Positions 23,588-32,262 of a stretch of 40,320 nucleotides of DNA are shown piece by piece. Under the pieces are notes generated by a model that was not told the DNA's origin, searched no databases, and saw nothing but the letters and a program-made list of their open reading frames with translations. How positions within the stretch are numbered: the stretch's first letter is position 1; every line of letters starts with the position of its first letter. Position numbers and translations under genes: made by a program. The DNA comes from an uncultured Finegoldia sp. (GTDB lineage Bacteria > Bacillota > Clostridia > Tissierellales > Peptoniphilaceae). The stretch is from positions 1 through 40,320 of the forward strand of contig NZ_CAMXVC010000018.1 of assembly GCF_947252345.1 (NCBI RefSeq), given 5' to 3'.

Positions 23588-24387
23588 ACGTATTAGATAT
23601 TAAGGAACTTAGAGAAGATTTGGGAAAGAGAATTATTGATGGCGTTGAAAAACTCGGCAGAGAAGTAAAAGTTGCAACTGTAAGAGTTGGTGAAAATGCC
23701 GGAGATATTTCTTACGAAAAAGCTGTTAAAAACAACTGCGCTAAGTTGAATATAACTTGCGACCAATTTGTTTTGCAAGAAGGCGACAGCGAAAAATTAA
23801 TCGACACAATTAAAAAACTTAACGAATCACATGACGGTATATTGATGTTTAGACCATTAAAAGACAAAGAGCTAGAAAAGAAAATTCAATATATTATAGC
23901 ACCTGAAAAAGATATCGATGCAATGGGTATGATAAATCTTGGAAAGGTATTGTCGGCAGAAAATGATGCTTATTATCCTGCCACTGCAAGAGCTGTTGTA
24001 GAAATTGTTAAATACTATAACTTTGACGTAAAAAATGTCGTAATAGTCAACAGGTCGTTGGTTTTGGGTAAGCCATTGTTCAATATGCTAATAAAAGAAA
24101 ACAAAACCGTAACAATGTGTCACTCAAGAACGGAAGACATAAAATCATTCACAAAAAATGCGGATTTGGTTGTTACAGCAGTTGGTAGAGCAAAAATGTT
24201 TGATGATTCTTACTTTACAAAAGATTCATACGTTGTCGATGTCGGAGTAAGTTTGGATTCTGATGGAAAATTATCAGGAGATGTTAATCCAGATGTTGAT
24301 GTAAAAGTATTGGCAAATAGCGTAGGTAAAATCACAACAAGAGTTTTATTGTTGCAAATGGTTGAAGGCGCATTGAACAGAAAATAA
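23584..24387 (+). CDS. folD: FolD-type methylenetetrahydrofolate dehydrogenase/cyclohydrolase
   Basis: 267 aa, shorter than the usual 280-290. SYEKAVKNNC carries the expected Tyr and Lys of the catalytic YxxxK site; the C-terminal Rossmann part has VVIVNRSLVLGKPL and TVTMCHSRT, and the end has GDVNPDVD. The conserved QLPLP stretch reads MFRPL and KDVDGF reads KDIDAM, so this is a divergent member. It interconverts one-carbon units on tetrahydrofolate. ATGA overlap with the upstream gene; a strong terminator follows. Confidence 0.88.
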   Translation: MNVLDIKELREDLGKRIIDGVEKLGREVKVATVRVGENAGDISYEKAVKNNCAKLNITCDQFVLQEGDSEKLIDTIKKLNESHDGILMFRPLKDKELEKKIQYIIAPEKDIDAMGMINLGKVLSAENDAYYPATARAVVEIVKYYNFDVKNVVIVNRSLVLGKPLFNMLIKENKTVTMCHSRTEDIKSFTKNADLVVTAVGRAKMFDDSYFTKDSYVVDVGVSLDSDGKLSGDVNPDVDVKVLANSVGKITTRVLLLQMVEGALNRK

Positions 24388-24399
24388 TAAAACATCGCA

Positions 24400-24430
24400 C
24401 CTCTCTACATTAAACGTAGAGAGGTTTTTG
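24400..24430 (+). terminator. Terminator of the gatCAB-folD run
   Basis: Perfect 9-bp stem CCTCTCTAC (24400-24408) / GTAGAGAGG (24416-24424), 7-nt loop, then five T. Confidence 0.92.
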
Positions 24431-24457
24431 ATTGCAATTAAATAAATAGTGTATAAT
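24428..24457 (+). promoter_or_regulatory. Promoter of mocA-yqeB-xdhC
   Basis: TTGATT (24428-24433), 18-bp spacer, TATAAT (24452-24457). The -35 overlaps the tail of the folD terminator. Transcription should start near 24464, at or just before the mocA start codon. Confidence 0.65.
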
Positions 24458-24473
24458 ATGTTTGGTGATTAAA

Positions 24474-25058
24474 TTGAAAATAGCAGCCGTTGTAATGGCA
24501 AGCGGTTTGTCCAAAAGAATGCAAAAAGACAAATTGATGCTTAAATACAAAAATAAGTTCATATTTGAAAATGCTGTTGATTTGATAGCAGAGTGCGATT
24601 TTTGTGATAGCATTGTTATAACAAATAATCTATACATCAAAGATTATTGCAGCAAAAAAAATATTAAAACGCTCGATAATCCAAAAAATGAAAATGGACA
24701 GAGCGAATCAATAAAATTGGCAGTGAAGTACTTTCAAGAAATGGATGCTATTTGTTTTTTTGTCGCAGACCAACCATTTTTAACTTCTTCAACTGTAAAT
24801 AAATTGATTCACAGTTTCAAAATCGGTAAAATTTATCAGTTAAAATACATTGATACAGTTGGAAATCCGGTGATTTTTGATAAAAAATTTTTTGAACAAT
24901 TATTATCTCTCAATAATGACGAAAAAGGCTCAGTTGTTATAAGAAAAAACAGAAAATATGTGCAATATATAGAGGCTGAAAAAAAATCAGAGTTTTTCGA
25001 CATTGACACTGAAAAAGATTATGAAAGGATAACAAATGGACAAGATTTGTTTGATTAG
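24474..25058 (+). CDS. mocA: MobA-like NTP transferase, molybdenum cofactor cytidylyltransferase (MocA)
   Basis: 194 aa from TTG 24474, giving MKIAAVVMASGLSKRM, the expected opening with the nucleotide-binding ASGLSKRM loop; further motifs are GQSESIKLA and FFVADQPFLT. The enzyme adds CMP to molybdopterin for hydroxylases of the xanthine dehydrogenase type. There is no ATG; TTG 24462 and GTG 24465 are alternatives with a short extension. GGTGAT (24464-24469) could be the ribosome-binding site, but it coincides with the predicted 5' end of the transcript. It overlaps yqeB by 23 bases. Confidence 0.82.
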   Translation: MKIAAVVMASGLSKRMQKDKLMLKYKNKFIFENAVDLIAECDFCDSIVITNNLYIKDYCSKKNIKTLDNPKNENGQSESIKLAVKYFQEMDAICFFVADQPFLTSSTVNKLIHSFKIGKIYQLKYIDTVGNPVIFDKKFFEQLLSLNNDEKGSVVIRKNRKYVQYIEAEKKSEFFDIDTEKDYERITNGQDLFD

Positions 25059-25836
25059 AGGAGCTGGAGATATTGCGACTGGCACAATTCAAAAATTAGT
25101 TCGATGTGGATTCAAATGTGTAATCACCGAAAGCGCTAATCCAAGTAGTATAAGAAGAAATGTCAGTTTATCAGAAGCTGTATATGATAAGAAAAAAAGA
25201 GTGGAAGACATTGAGTGCGTTTTGTGTGAAAATTTTGATGACATCGAAATTTTATTGAACAAATTCAACCCGATAATTGTAGTTGACCCATATCTTAAAA
25301 TTCTTGAACAAATGAAATTTGATGTTGTAATTGATGCCATACTTGCGAAGAAAAATACTGGATTAAAAAAAGAAATGGCAGACATCACAATTGGATTAGG
25401 ACCTGGATTTGAAGCAGGTGTTGATTGTGACATCGTGATAGAGACTATGCGTGGGCATAATCTTGGTAGAATAATCGAGAGAGGATTTGCTATTAAAAAT
25501 ACCAAAGTTCCAGGCGACATTAATGGTTTTACAACAGAAAGAGTTATTTATTCAAAATTTGATGGCAAATTTCAGCACGTGAGAAATATTTCGGATATTG
25601 TAAAGAAAGATGATGTAATTGCCAAAGTTGGAAATGAAAATGTGCTTGCCGCGATTGATGGGGTTATTCGTGGAATGATAAGAGATAATTTTAATGTAAA
25701 AAAAGGACTTAAAATAATTGATATTGACCCGAGAATTGAAGAAGTCAATAATTGCTACACTATTTCAGATAAAGCTAGAGCAATAGGTGGAGCTGTTCTT
25801 GAAGCAATCTTGGTCTTAGAAAGTAGGGGTAAGTAA
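25036..25836 (+). CDS. yqeB: YqeB, selenium-dependent molybdenum hydroxylase maturation protein
   Basis: 266 aa. Begins ICLIRGAGDIATGTIQKL, a Rossmann-like start typical of the YqeB/EF2563 family, and contains ADITIGLGPGFEAGVDC and ETMRGHNLGRII. The family travels with selenium-dependent molybdenum hydroxylases and is presumed to help insert labile selenium or mature the cofactor. GAAAGGATAAC gives the ribosome-binding site. The next ATG follows its stop directly. Confidence 0.88.
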   Translation: MDKICLIRGAGDIATGTIQKLVRCGFKCVITESANPSSIRRNVSLSEAVYDKKKRVEDIECVLCENFDDIEILLNKFNPIIVVDPYLKILEQMKFDVVIDAILAKKNTGLKKEMADITIGLGPGFEAGVDCDIVIETMRGHNLGRIIERGFAIKNTKVPGDINGFTTERVIYSKFDGKFQHVRNISDIVKKDDVIAKVGNENVLAAIDGVIRGMIRDNFNVKKGLKIIDIDPRIEEVNNCYTISDKARAIGGAVLEAILVLESRGK

Positions 25837-26610
25837 ATGCAAAATGAAGTTTTATTAGAATTATACAAGTCACTTGAAAGTGGATACAAATGTATGCTTG
25901 TGACTTTGTTTGATAACAAAGGTTCAGTTCCTGGAAAACAAGGAAACATTATGGTAGTGAGAGAAGATGGGAAAGTTTTTGGGACTGTTGGAGGCGGAGC
26001 AATAGAGTATCAACTTATACAAGATTCCTTCGAAAATTTAAACAAAGAAACTGATTTTGAATTTGATTACTCACTTAATGAAAACTCAAAAGTAAGTATG
26101 AGTTGCGGTGGAAAGGCGAGCGGATTTGCCAAGATTTTTTTCCCCAAGCCAAATCTTATAATATTCGGGGCAGGTCATTGTTCACAAAAACTTGCGAGAA
26201 TTGCAACATTGACAAATTTTGACGTTTTTGTCGTTGATGACAGAAAAGAATTTGAAAGCTGCGAAGATTTTTCAAATATAAAAAAGTATATCAACAAAGA
26301 AATAAAAGATTCTATTAAAGATTTGAGATTCAATGCAGATACTTACATAATTTCAGCGACTAGAGACCACATTCACGACGAAGAAGTTGCCTTTAACGTT
26401 CTGAGCAAAACCCATAGATATTTTGGAATGTTAGGCTCTAAAAAGAAGGCAGCGAAATTAAAACAAAATTTGCTGGACAGAAACGTGGATAAAAACTTAG
26501 TTGAAGATATTAAAGTTCCAGTTGGATTGGATATTGACGATGGTTCTGTAGAAGAAATCGCCATTTCAATTATGTCACAGATATTACAAGTAAAAAACAA
26601 TAAAAATTAG
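25837..26610 (+). CDS. xdhC: XdhC family protein
   Basis: 257 aa. N-terminal XdhC/CoxI domain (LVTLFDNKGSVPGKQGN; MSCGGKASG) and C-terminal Rossmann domain (IIFGAGHCSQKLARIA; YFGMLGSKKKA). XdhC proteins bind the molybdenum cofactor and sulfurate and insert it into xanthine dehydrogenase-type hydroxylases. Here it completes a three-gene maturation operon; no hydroxylase gene is in the window. Confidence 0.9.
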   Translation: MQNEVLLELYKSLESGYKCMLVTLFDNKGSVPGKQGNIMVVREDGKVFGTVGGGAIEYQLIQDSFENLNKETDFEFDYSLNENSKVSMSCGGKASGFAKIFFPKPNLIIFGAGHCSQKLARIATLTNFDVFVVDDRKEFESCEDFSNIKKYINKEIKDSIKDLRFNADTYIISATRDHIHDEEVAFNVLSKTHRYFGMLGSKKKAAKLKQNLLDRNVDKNLVEDIKVPVGLDIDDGSVEEIAISIMSQILQVKNNKN

Positions 26611-26615
26611 AGATG

Positions 26616-26701
26616 AAGGCACAAATTATAAATTTATATTAAACCAACCATAAAAAAAGTTTATAGGTTTAAATTAAATTGTAATATGTGCCTTATTTTT
26701 T
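26616..26701 (+). terminator. Long imperfect hairpin terminator between xdhC and the Fur gene
   Basis: AAGGCAC (26616-26622) and GTGCCTT (26688-26694) close an approximately 79-nt inverted repeat whose arms continue AT-rich inward to TTAAACC and GGTTTAA. A T-run follows at 26696-26701. It overlaps the last codon of the convergent Fur-family gene. Confidence 0.7.
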
Positions 26702-27106
26702 CTTTTTCTGACAATCTGGGCAAAGTCCACGAAACTCAAGTTGATGAGAATCTATTTTAAAACCAGTTTTTTGTTCTAAATCCTGTTCTATTTTTTCTAC
26801 AGGACAATGGTCAATTGGGATGATTTTGCCGCAATTTTTGCATATGATACTGTGTTTGTGTTTTTTGTCTTTGAGTATGTAATAAGATATTCCATCTATT
26901 TCGCAAATAATTTCAACAATGGATTTTTCCTTTAAAATTCTCAAATTTCGATAAATTGTAGATAAGTTTGAATCTTGCTTTTCCTTAAAAATTTCATACA
27001 GACTTTCCGCAGAAATAGGTTCATCGCAATTTTCTAAAATAGAGACTATTAATTTTCTTGCTTTTGTTACTTTTAATCCTTTTTTCATTAAGACTTCATT
27101 TTTCAT
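26693..27106 (-). CDS. Fur-family metal-responsive repressor
   Basis: 137 aa. N-terminal winged helix (GLKVTKARKLIVSILENCD; STIYRNLRILKEKSIV) and C-terminal metal-binding dimer domain with HKHSIICKNCGK, DSHQLEFRGLC and CPDC. The two CxxC pairs form the structural zinc site. The sequence does not separate Fur, Zur and PerR; FRGLCPDC is reminiscent of Zur-type proteins. Monocistronic, with AGGTGAT as ribosome-binding site. Confidence 0.9.
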   Translation of the reverse strand: MKNEVLMKKGLKVTKARKLIVSILENCDEPISAESLYEIFKEKQDSNLSTIYRNLRILKEKSIVEIICEIDGISYYILKDKKHKHSIICKNCGKIIPIDHCPVEKIEQDLEQKTGFKIDSHQLEFRGLCPDCQKKKK

Positions 27107-27122
27107 AATATCACCTGTATTT

Positions 27123-27131
27123 ATTATATCA
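27123..27131 (-). promoter_or_regulatory. Extended -10 promoter of the Fur-family gene
   Basis: TGATATAAT on the minus strand, 17 bases before the ATG at 27106. Confidence 0.55.
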
Positions 27132-27256
27132 CTATTTTAATTTGATTATGAATTGAAAAATAATTAATTTTGATAAAAAATGATTTTAAATCATATTATA
27201 AAATCTTACAAAATTTCAAATTTTTATATAAAAATAGCTAAAAATTTGCCGTTTAG

Positions 27257-27265
27257 TGGTATAAT
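27257..27265 (+). promoter_or_regulatory. Extended -10 promoter of the glycan-precursor cluster
   Basis: TGGTATAAT (TATAAT 27260-27265), 30 bases before ATG 27296; no clear -35. Confidence 0.6.
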
Positions 27266-27295
27266 ATATATCTAGTGAAATAAGGAGAGTTGTTT

Positions 27296-28489
27296 ATGAA
27301 TATTTTATTTTCGCCACCAGATATTTCCGATAGAGAAATAGAAGAGGTGGTAGATGCATTAAAATCTGGTTGGATTACAACTGGACCGAAAACAAAGTTA
27401 TTAGAAAAAAAATTACAAGAATATACACAATCAAAAAAAACGTGTTGTTTTAACTCTGCAACTGCAGCACTAGAATGCGCATTGAGAATTTTGGGAGTCG
27501 ATGGAAAACAAGATGAATGTATTACCTCTGCTTACACTTATACTGCAAGTTGTTCAGTGATAGACCATCTAAATGCTACAATTAAATTAGTAGATGTCGT
27601 AAAAGATACTTATTTTATGGATTATGATAAGCTATATGATTCAATAAATGAAAACACTAAGGCTATCATTCCAGTTGATATTGCAGGAGTTCCTGTGGAT
27701 TATGACAAGATATACGAAATAATAGATGCGAAAAAATCTGTTTTTAGACCATCAAATGAAATCCAAGAACAACTTGGAAGAGTGGCTTTGATTTCTGATA
27801 GTGCACACGCATTGGGTTCAACATATAAGGGAAAGAAAATAGGTTCATTCCAAGATATCGCTTCGTTCTCATTCCACGCAGTTAAAAACTTCACTACTGC
27901 TGAAGGTGGAATGCTTGCGGTTAATATCGGCGATGTTGAACAAATCTACACGGATTTGCAACTATTATCTTTACATGGACAAAACAAAGATGCACTAGCT
28001 AAGACAAAATTAGGCGCTTGGGAATACGACATTAAAGGACTTTATTACAAATACAATATGCCAGATATTTTGGCGGCAATAGGACTTGCACAACTCGACA
28101 GATACGATGATTTGTTGGCGAGACGAAAAGAAATAATCAAAATGTACAATGATGCGTTTGACAATACAAAAATCAGCTACTTAAATCATTTTGGGGACAA
28201 TTACACAAGCAACGGTCACTTGTATTTGACGAGAGTAGAAGGAATAGATGAGAAAGTTCGAAATGAAATTATAGTAAAAATGGCAGAAAAAGGAATAGCT
28301 ACAAATGTTCACTACAAGCCAATTGCTATGATGACAGGATACAAGAAACTAGGATTTGACATAAAAGACTATCCTAACACTTTTGAACAATACAAGAATG
28401 AAATAACACTTCCACTTCACACATTGTTGTCGAATGAAGATGTGAACTACGTTATAGACACATACAAAAGTCTCGTAGATGGTAAATAA
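27296..28489 (+). CDS. DegT/DnrJ/EryC1 sugar aminotransferase (PglE-like)
   Basis: 397 aa PLP enzyme of the nucleotide-sugar aminotransferase type. LKSGWITTGPKT is the usual N-terminal signature, SDSAHALGS carries the PLP-binding Asp, and K197 in FSFHAVKNFTTAEGG is the PLP lysine. It probably aminates a UDP-4-keto-hexose, as in bacillosamine-type pathways; the exact sugar is not readable, and no 4,6-dehydratase is nearby. ATG 27296 follows AAGGAGAG; TTG 27290 is unlikely. It runs into the sugar transferase gene. Confidence 0.88.
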   Translation: MNILFSPPDISDREIEEVVDALKSGWITTGPKTKLLEKKLQEYTQSKKTCCFNSATAALECALRILGVDGKQDECITSAYTYTASCSVIDHLNATIKLVDVVKDTYFMDYDKLYDSINENTKAIIPVDIAGVPVDYDKIYEIIDAKKSVFRPSNEIQEQLGRVALISDSAHALGSTYKGKKIGSFQDIASFSFHAVKNFTTAEGGMLAVNIGDVEQIYTDLQLLSLHGQNKDALAKTKLGAWEYDIKGLYYKYNMPDILAAIGLAQLDRYDDLLARRKEIIKMYNDAFDNTKISYLNHFGDNYTSNGHLYLTRVEGIDEKVRNEIIVKMAEKGIATNVHYKPIAMMTGYKKLGFDIKDYPNTFEQYKNEITLPLHTLLSNEDVNYVIDTYKSLVDGK

Positions 28490-28490
28490 A

Positions 28491-29123
28491 ATGAAAAATC
28501 GAGTAGATGAAATCCTTAAAAAGAGCAAATTTAATCTTTTCATCAAAAGATTGTTTGACATTTTCGCATCTTTGTTTGGAATATTAGTTATGGCTATTCC
28601 GATGATTGTAATTTCCATCGCGATAAAGTTAGACTCTAAAGGACCTGTTTTTTTCAGACAAAAAAGAGTGAAGAAAAACAGCGAAGATTTTACAATTCTA
28701 AAATTTCGAACAATGGTTGTAGATGCACCGAAATTAGGTATGGCTATAACAGTCGGAGATGACCCTAGAATTACCAAGGTGGGCAAATTTTTGCGCAAAA
28801 CAAAGTTAGATGAATTTCCACAATTATTCAATGTTCTTGTTGGAGATATGAGTTTTGTCGGACCAAGACCTGAAGTCAGAAAATACGTGAATTTGTACAG
28901 TGAATCAGATAAAGATATCCTAAAAATAAGACCGGGAATAACTGATTTGGCAAGCATAAAGTACAGAGATGAATCGGAGATTTTGGATAAATCCGACAAC
29001 CCAGAACAAACTTATGTTGAAGAAATTATGCCTAGCAAGATAGAGTTAAATAGAGAATACATTGAAAATATAAATTTATTAAACGATATAAAAATAATTC
29101 TTCAAACGTTGAAGATTTTATAA
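28491..29123 (+). CDS. Initiating phosphoglycosyl transferase (bacterial sugar transferase family, PglC/WcaJ type)
   Basis: 210 aa. One membrane segment (FDIFASLFGILVMAIPMIVI) precedes the catalytic domain: GPVFFRQKRV, ILKFRTM, KLDEFPQLFNVLVGDMSFVGPRP and KIRPGITDLASI. These enzymes move a sugar-1-phosphate from a UDP-sugar to undecaprenyl phosphate, starting a lipid-linked glycan. The start may instead be ATG 28479, overlapping the upstream gene by 11 bases; neither has a strong ribosome-binding site. Confidence 0.9.
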   Translation: MKNRVDEILKKSKFNLFIKRLFDIFASLFGILVMAIPMIVISIAIKLDSKGPVFFRQKRVKKNSEDFTILKFRTMVVDAPKLGMAITVGDDPRITKVGKFLRKTKLDEFPQLFNVLVGDMSFVGPRPEVRKYVNLYSESDKDILKIRPGITDLASIKYRDESEILDKSDNPEQTYVEEIMPSKIELNREYIENINLLNDIKIILQTLKIL

Positions 29124-29164
29124 AATATTAGTCAATCAAAATAAAAATTAAATGGGGGCTTTTA

Positions 29165-30352
29165 ATGAATATACCATTATTAAATTTAAAAAGACAGTAC
29201 AAAAATATTGAAGATGAAATCAATAAAAGTGTACTGGAATGTTTTAAGAATGCACAATATATAATGGGTGAAAATGTAAAGCAATTTGAAAAAGAAATTG
29301 CAGACAAAATTGGAGTAAAGCATGCAATTACTGTTGGAAATGGAACAGATGCGTTGGTTATAGCTTTGAAAGCACTTGGTATTAAAGAAGGTGACGAGGT
29401 TATTACAACAGATTATACTTTCTTTGCCACAGCTGAAGCAATAAGATTTGTAGGAGCGACGCCTGTTTTTTGTGATGTCGAACTAGATACTTACGATATT
29501 GACCCAAATCAAATAGAAGATAAAATCACAGATAAGACAAAGGCGATTATTTGCGTGCATTTATTTGGAAATCCATGCAAAATGGATAAAATCAATGAAA
29601 TAGCAAAAAAACACAACCTTTTCGTTGTAGAAGATGCTGCACAGGCCATTAACTCAGAATACAAAGGCAAAAAAGTTGGAAACTTAGGCGATGTAGCTTG
29701 TTTCTCATTTTTCCCAACAAAAAATTTGGGATGCTTTGGTGATGGTGGAATGATTACAACAAACGACGATGATTTGAACACGATAATCAGAGCGTTGAAA
29801 GTTCACGGAAGTGGCGAAAATGGAATGAAAGCTTATTCTATTTTGAACAATGAAGAAGTAGAAGTTGTGGAACAAAATTCTGGTGACAACACTGTTTACA
29901 ATCCTTTGAAATACTACAATTATTTGATTGGCCACAACTCAAGATTGGACGAAATCCAAGCTGCTATTTTGAGAATAAAATTAAAACATTTGGATGAATA
30001 CACTGAAAACAGAAGATGTATTTCACATAAATACATTGAAGCTTTTAAAGATAGTTCGTTAGTTACACCTGTAGAAACAGAAGGCGGAAAACATGTATTC
30101 CATTTGTTCATTTTGCAATCAGATAACAGAGAAGAAATTGAACAAAAATTAAAAGAAAAAAATATCGCAACTGGAACTTATTACAAAGTGCCAATGCATT
30201 TGCAAAAAGCTTTTAGTGATTTAGGATATAAAAAAGGAGATTTTCCAAATGCGGAATATCTTTCTGAAAGAACATTTGCAATCCCATTGTTCCCTGAAAT
30301 GAACGATGAAGAAAGAGAATATATTATTAATTCTGTAAAGGAGATAATTTAA
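29165..30352 (+). CDS. DegT-family aminotransferase, WbpE-like
   Basis: 395 aa PLP enzyme. TVGNGTDALVIALKALGI and VVEDAAQAINSEYKGK are typical; K186 in FSFFPTKNLGCFGDGG is the PLP lysine. Among DegT proteins this form is closest in memory to WbpE/WlbC, which aminate UDP-2-acetamido-3-keto-glucuronate at C3. WbpD-, WbpA- and WbpB-like genes follow, supporting that role. GGGGG precedes the ATG and its stop overlaps the acetyltransferase ATG. Confidence 0.9.
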   Translation: MNIPLLNLKRQYKNIEDEINKSVLECFKNAQYIMGENVKQFEKEIADKIGVKHAITVGNGTDALVIALKALGIKEGDEVITTDYTFFATAEAIRFVGATPVFCDVELDTYDIDPNQIEDKITDKTKAIICVHLFGNPCKMDKINEIAKKHNLFVVEDAAQAINSEYKGKKVGNLGDVACFSFFPTKNLGCFGDGGMITTNDDDLNTIIRALKVHGSGENGMKAYSILNNEEVEVVEQNSGDNTVYNPLKYYNYLIGHNSRLDEIQAAILRIKLKHLDEYTENRRCISHKYIEAFKDSSLVTPVETEGGKHVFHLFILQSDNREEIEQKLKEKNIATGTYYKVPMHLQKAFSDLGYKKGDFPNAEYLSERTFAIPLFPEMNDEEREYIINSVKEII

Positions 30353-30930
30353 TGGACTTTTTTGCTCATGAATCTTGTTATATAGATGAGGAGACAAAGA
30401 TTGGTGATGGTACAAAAATTTGGCATTTTAGTCATATAATGTCAGGTTGTACTATCGGAGAAAATTGTAATATTGGTCAGAATGTTGTAATTTCTCCAGG
30501 AGTCAAACTTGGAAATAAATGCAAAGTTCAAAATAACGTAAGTGTATACACAGGCGTTGAATGTGAAGATGGAGTTTTCCTTGGACCTTCCTGCGTTTTT
30601 ACTAATGTTATTAATCCGAGAGCATTTATCGAAAAGAAGGATGAGTATAGACACACGCTTATTAAAAAAGGTGCATCTATAGGGGCGAATGCGACAATAG
30701 TTTGTGGTAACACAATAGGCGAATATGCTATAATTGGAGCAGGAGCAGTGGTAACGAAAGATGTAGGAAATTATGAAGTTGTTGTTGGAAATCCTGCAAG
30801 ACATCATGGATTTGCATGCGAATGTGGAGAAATGTTGAAACGAAATTCTCTTACAGAGTATACGTGCGAAAAATGTAACAAGAAGTATTTTTTAGAAGAT
30901 TATAAATTAAGTGAGGTATCAAATGAGTAA
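30352..30930 (+). CDS. Hexapeptide-repeat N-acetyltransferase, WbpD-like
   Basis: 192 aa. A left-handed beta-helix of hexapeptide repeats (about 14-140; KIGDGTKIWHFSHI, GENCNIGQNVVISPGVKLG, IGEYAIIGAGAVVTKDV) marks an acetyl-CoA-dependent transferase. It probably acetylates the 3-amino group of the UDP-glucuronate derivative. An unusual C-terminal tail has two Cys pairs (CECG and CEKC), a likely zinc ribbon. It overlaps the preceding gene by one base and the next by 8. Confidence 0.88.
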   Translation: MDFFAHESCYIDEETKIGDGTKIWHFSHIMSGCTIGENCNIGQNVVISPGVKLGNKCKVQNNVSVYTGVECEDGVFLGPSCVFTNVINPRAFIEKKDEYRHTLIKKGASIGANATIVCGNTIGEYAIIGAGAVVTKDVGNYEVVVGNPARHHGFACECGEMLKRNSLTEYTCEKCNKKYFLEDYKLSEVSNE

Positions 30931-32254
30931 TTTAAAAGAAGAATTATTAAGAAAAATTGATGACAAATCTCTAGTTGTAGGGGTTGTTGGTCTAGGATAT
31001 GTTGGATTGCCATTAGCTGTTGAAAAAGCAAAAGCAGGATACACTGTAATCGGATTTGACGTTCAACCAGAAAAAGTTCAAATGGTTAATGACGGCGTAA
31101 ATTATATCGGCGATGTCGTAGACAATGAATTAAAAGAAATTGTTAAATCAGGAAGATTGAGAGCGACAAGTGATTTCAAATCTGTAGCTAGTTGCGATTT
31201 CATAGCAATTGCAGTTCCAACACCATTGGATATTTATCAACAACCTGACATTTCTTATGTTAAAACATCTACAACTGATATTTCTAAACATTTGAAAAAA
31301 GGAACAATTGTTGTATTGGAATCCACTACTTATCCAGGAACAACAGAAGAATTGATGAAGCCAATATTGGAAGAAGGCTCAGGATTAAAATGTGAAGAAG
31401 ATTTCTACTTGGCATTTTCTCCTGAAAGGGTTGACCCAGGTAACAAATACTACAAAACAAAAAATACTCCTAAAGTTGTAGGTGGTATCGGAAAAGAATC
31501 TACAGAAGTCGCAGCAGCTTTGTACAGAAAAGTATTAGAAGGAGAAGTTATGACAGTATCTTCACCAAAAGTTGCTGAAATGGAAAAAATTCTTGAAAAT
31601 ACTTATAGAAATGTAAATATAGGATTGGTAAATGAATTTGCAAAATTGGCAAATAAAATGGGAATAAATATGTGGGAAGTAGTTGACGCTGCTAAGACAA
31701 AACCTTATGGATACCAAGCATTTTATCCAGGTCCTGGTGTAGGTGGACACTGTATTCCATTGGACCCATTCTATTTGACTTGGAAAGCAAGAGAATACGA
31801 TGTTCATATGCCAATAATAGAAGCAAGTGGTACTGTCAATGACAGTATGCCTGAATGGGTAGTTGACAGGTCAATGAAGATATTGTCAAGAGAATTTAAG
31901 AAACCACTAAATGGTTCAAAAGTTTTGATTTTAGGTATTGCTTACAAAAAAGATATTGACGATTTGAGAGACTCTCCAGCATTTGTAATAATGGATAAGT
32001 TTAAAGAAGAAGGAGCAATTTTAGATTACTATGATGGATTTAACCCTTCATACTTCAATCCAGATGGTTCTAAGACTTATTCACTAAAAGAAATAAATCC
32101 AGAAGTTATCAAAGGATATGATTTAGTAGTAATAACTGCAGACCACACAAATGTTGACTATCAAATGGTTGTTGATAATGCTCCATACGTATTTGATACA
32201 AAATTTGCCACAAGAGACGTTAAAAACAACAGAGAAAAGATAGAATTATTATAA
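30923..32254 (+). CDS. UDP-GlcNAc 6-dehydrogenase, WbpA-like
   Basis: 443 aa nucleotide-sugar dehydrogenase. NAD-binding VGVVGLGYVGLPLAV (18-32), ESTTYPGTTEE, catalytic Cys277 in GVGGHCIPLDPFY, and C-terminal ILGIAYKKDIDDLRDSP. It makes UDP-GlcNAcA, the first step toward diacetamido-glucuronate. ATG 30923 has GTGAGG upstream; the GTG at 30911 is part of that site and less likely as start. Confidence 0.92.
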   Translation: MSNLKEELLRKIDDKSLVVGVVGLGYVGLPLAVEKAKAGYTVIGFDVQPEKVQMVNDGVNYIGDVVDNELKEIVKSGRLRATSDFKSVASCDFIAIAVPTPLDIYQQPDISYVKTSTTDISKHLKKGTIVVLESTTYPGTTEELMKPILEEGSGLKCEEDFYLAFSPERVDPGNKYYKTKNTPKVVGGIGKESTEVAAALYRKVLEGEVMTVSSPKVAEMEKILENTYRNVNIGLVNEFAKLANKMGINMWEVVDAAKTKPYGYQAFYPGPGVGGHCIPLDPFYLTWKAREYDVHMPIIEASGTVNDSMPEWVVDRSMKILSREFKKPLNGSKVLILGIAYKKDIDDLRDSPAFVIMDKFKEEGAILDYYDGFNPSYFNPDGSKTYSLKEINPEVIKGYDLVVITADHTNVDYQMVVDNAPYVFDTKFATRDVKNNREKIELL

Positions 32255-32262
32255 GAGGTAAT

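Noticed and set aside
25089..25520. 143-codon minus-strand ORF
   Set aside because: Lies fully inside yqeB, antisense, no family features.
28349..28999. 216-codon minus-strand ORF
   Set aside because: Antisense to the sugar transferase, whose motifs are unambiguous; AT-rich codon use produces long antisense frames.
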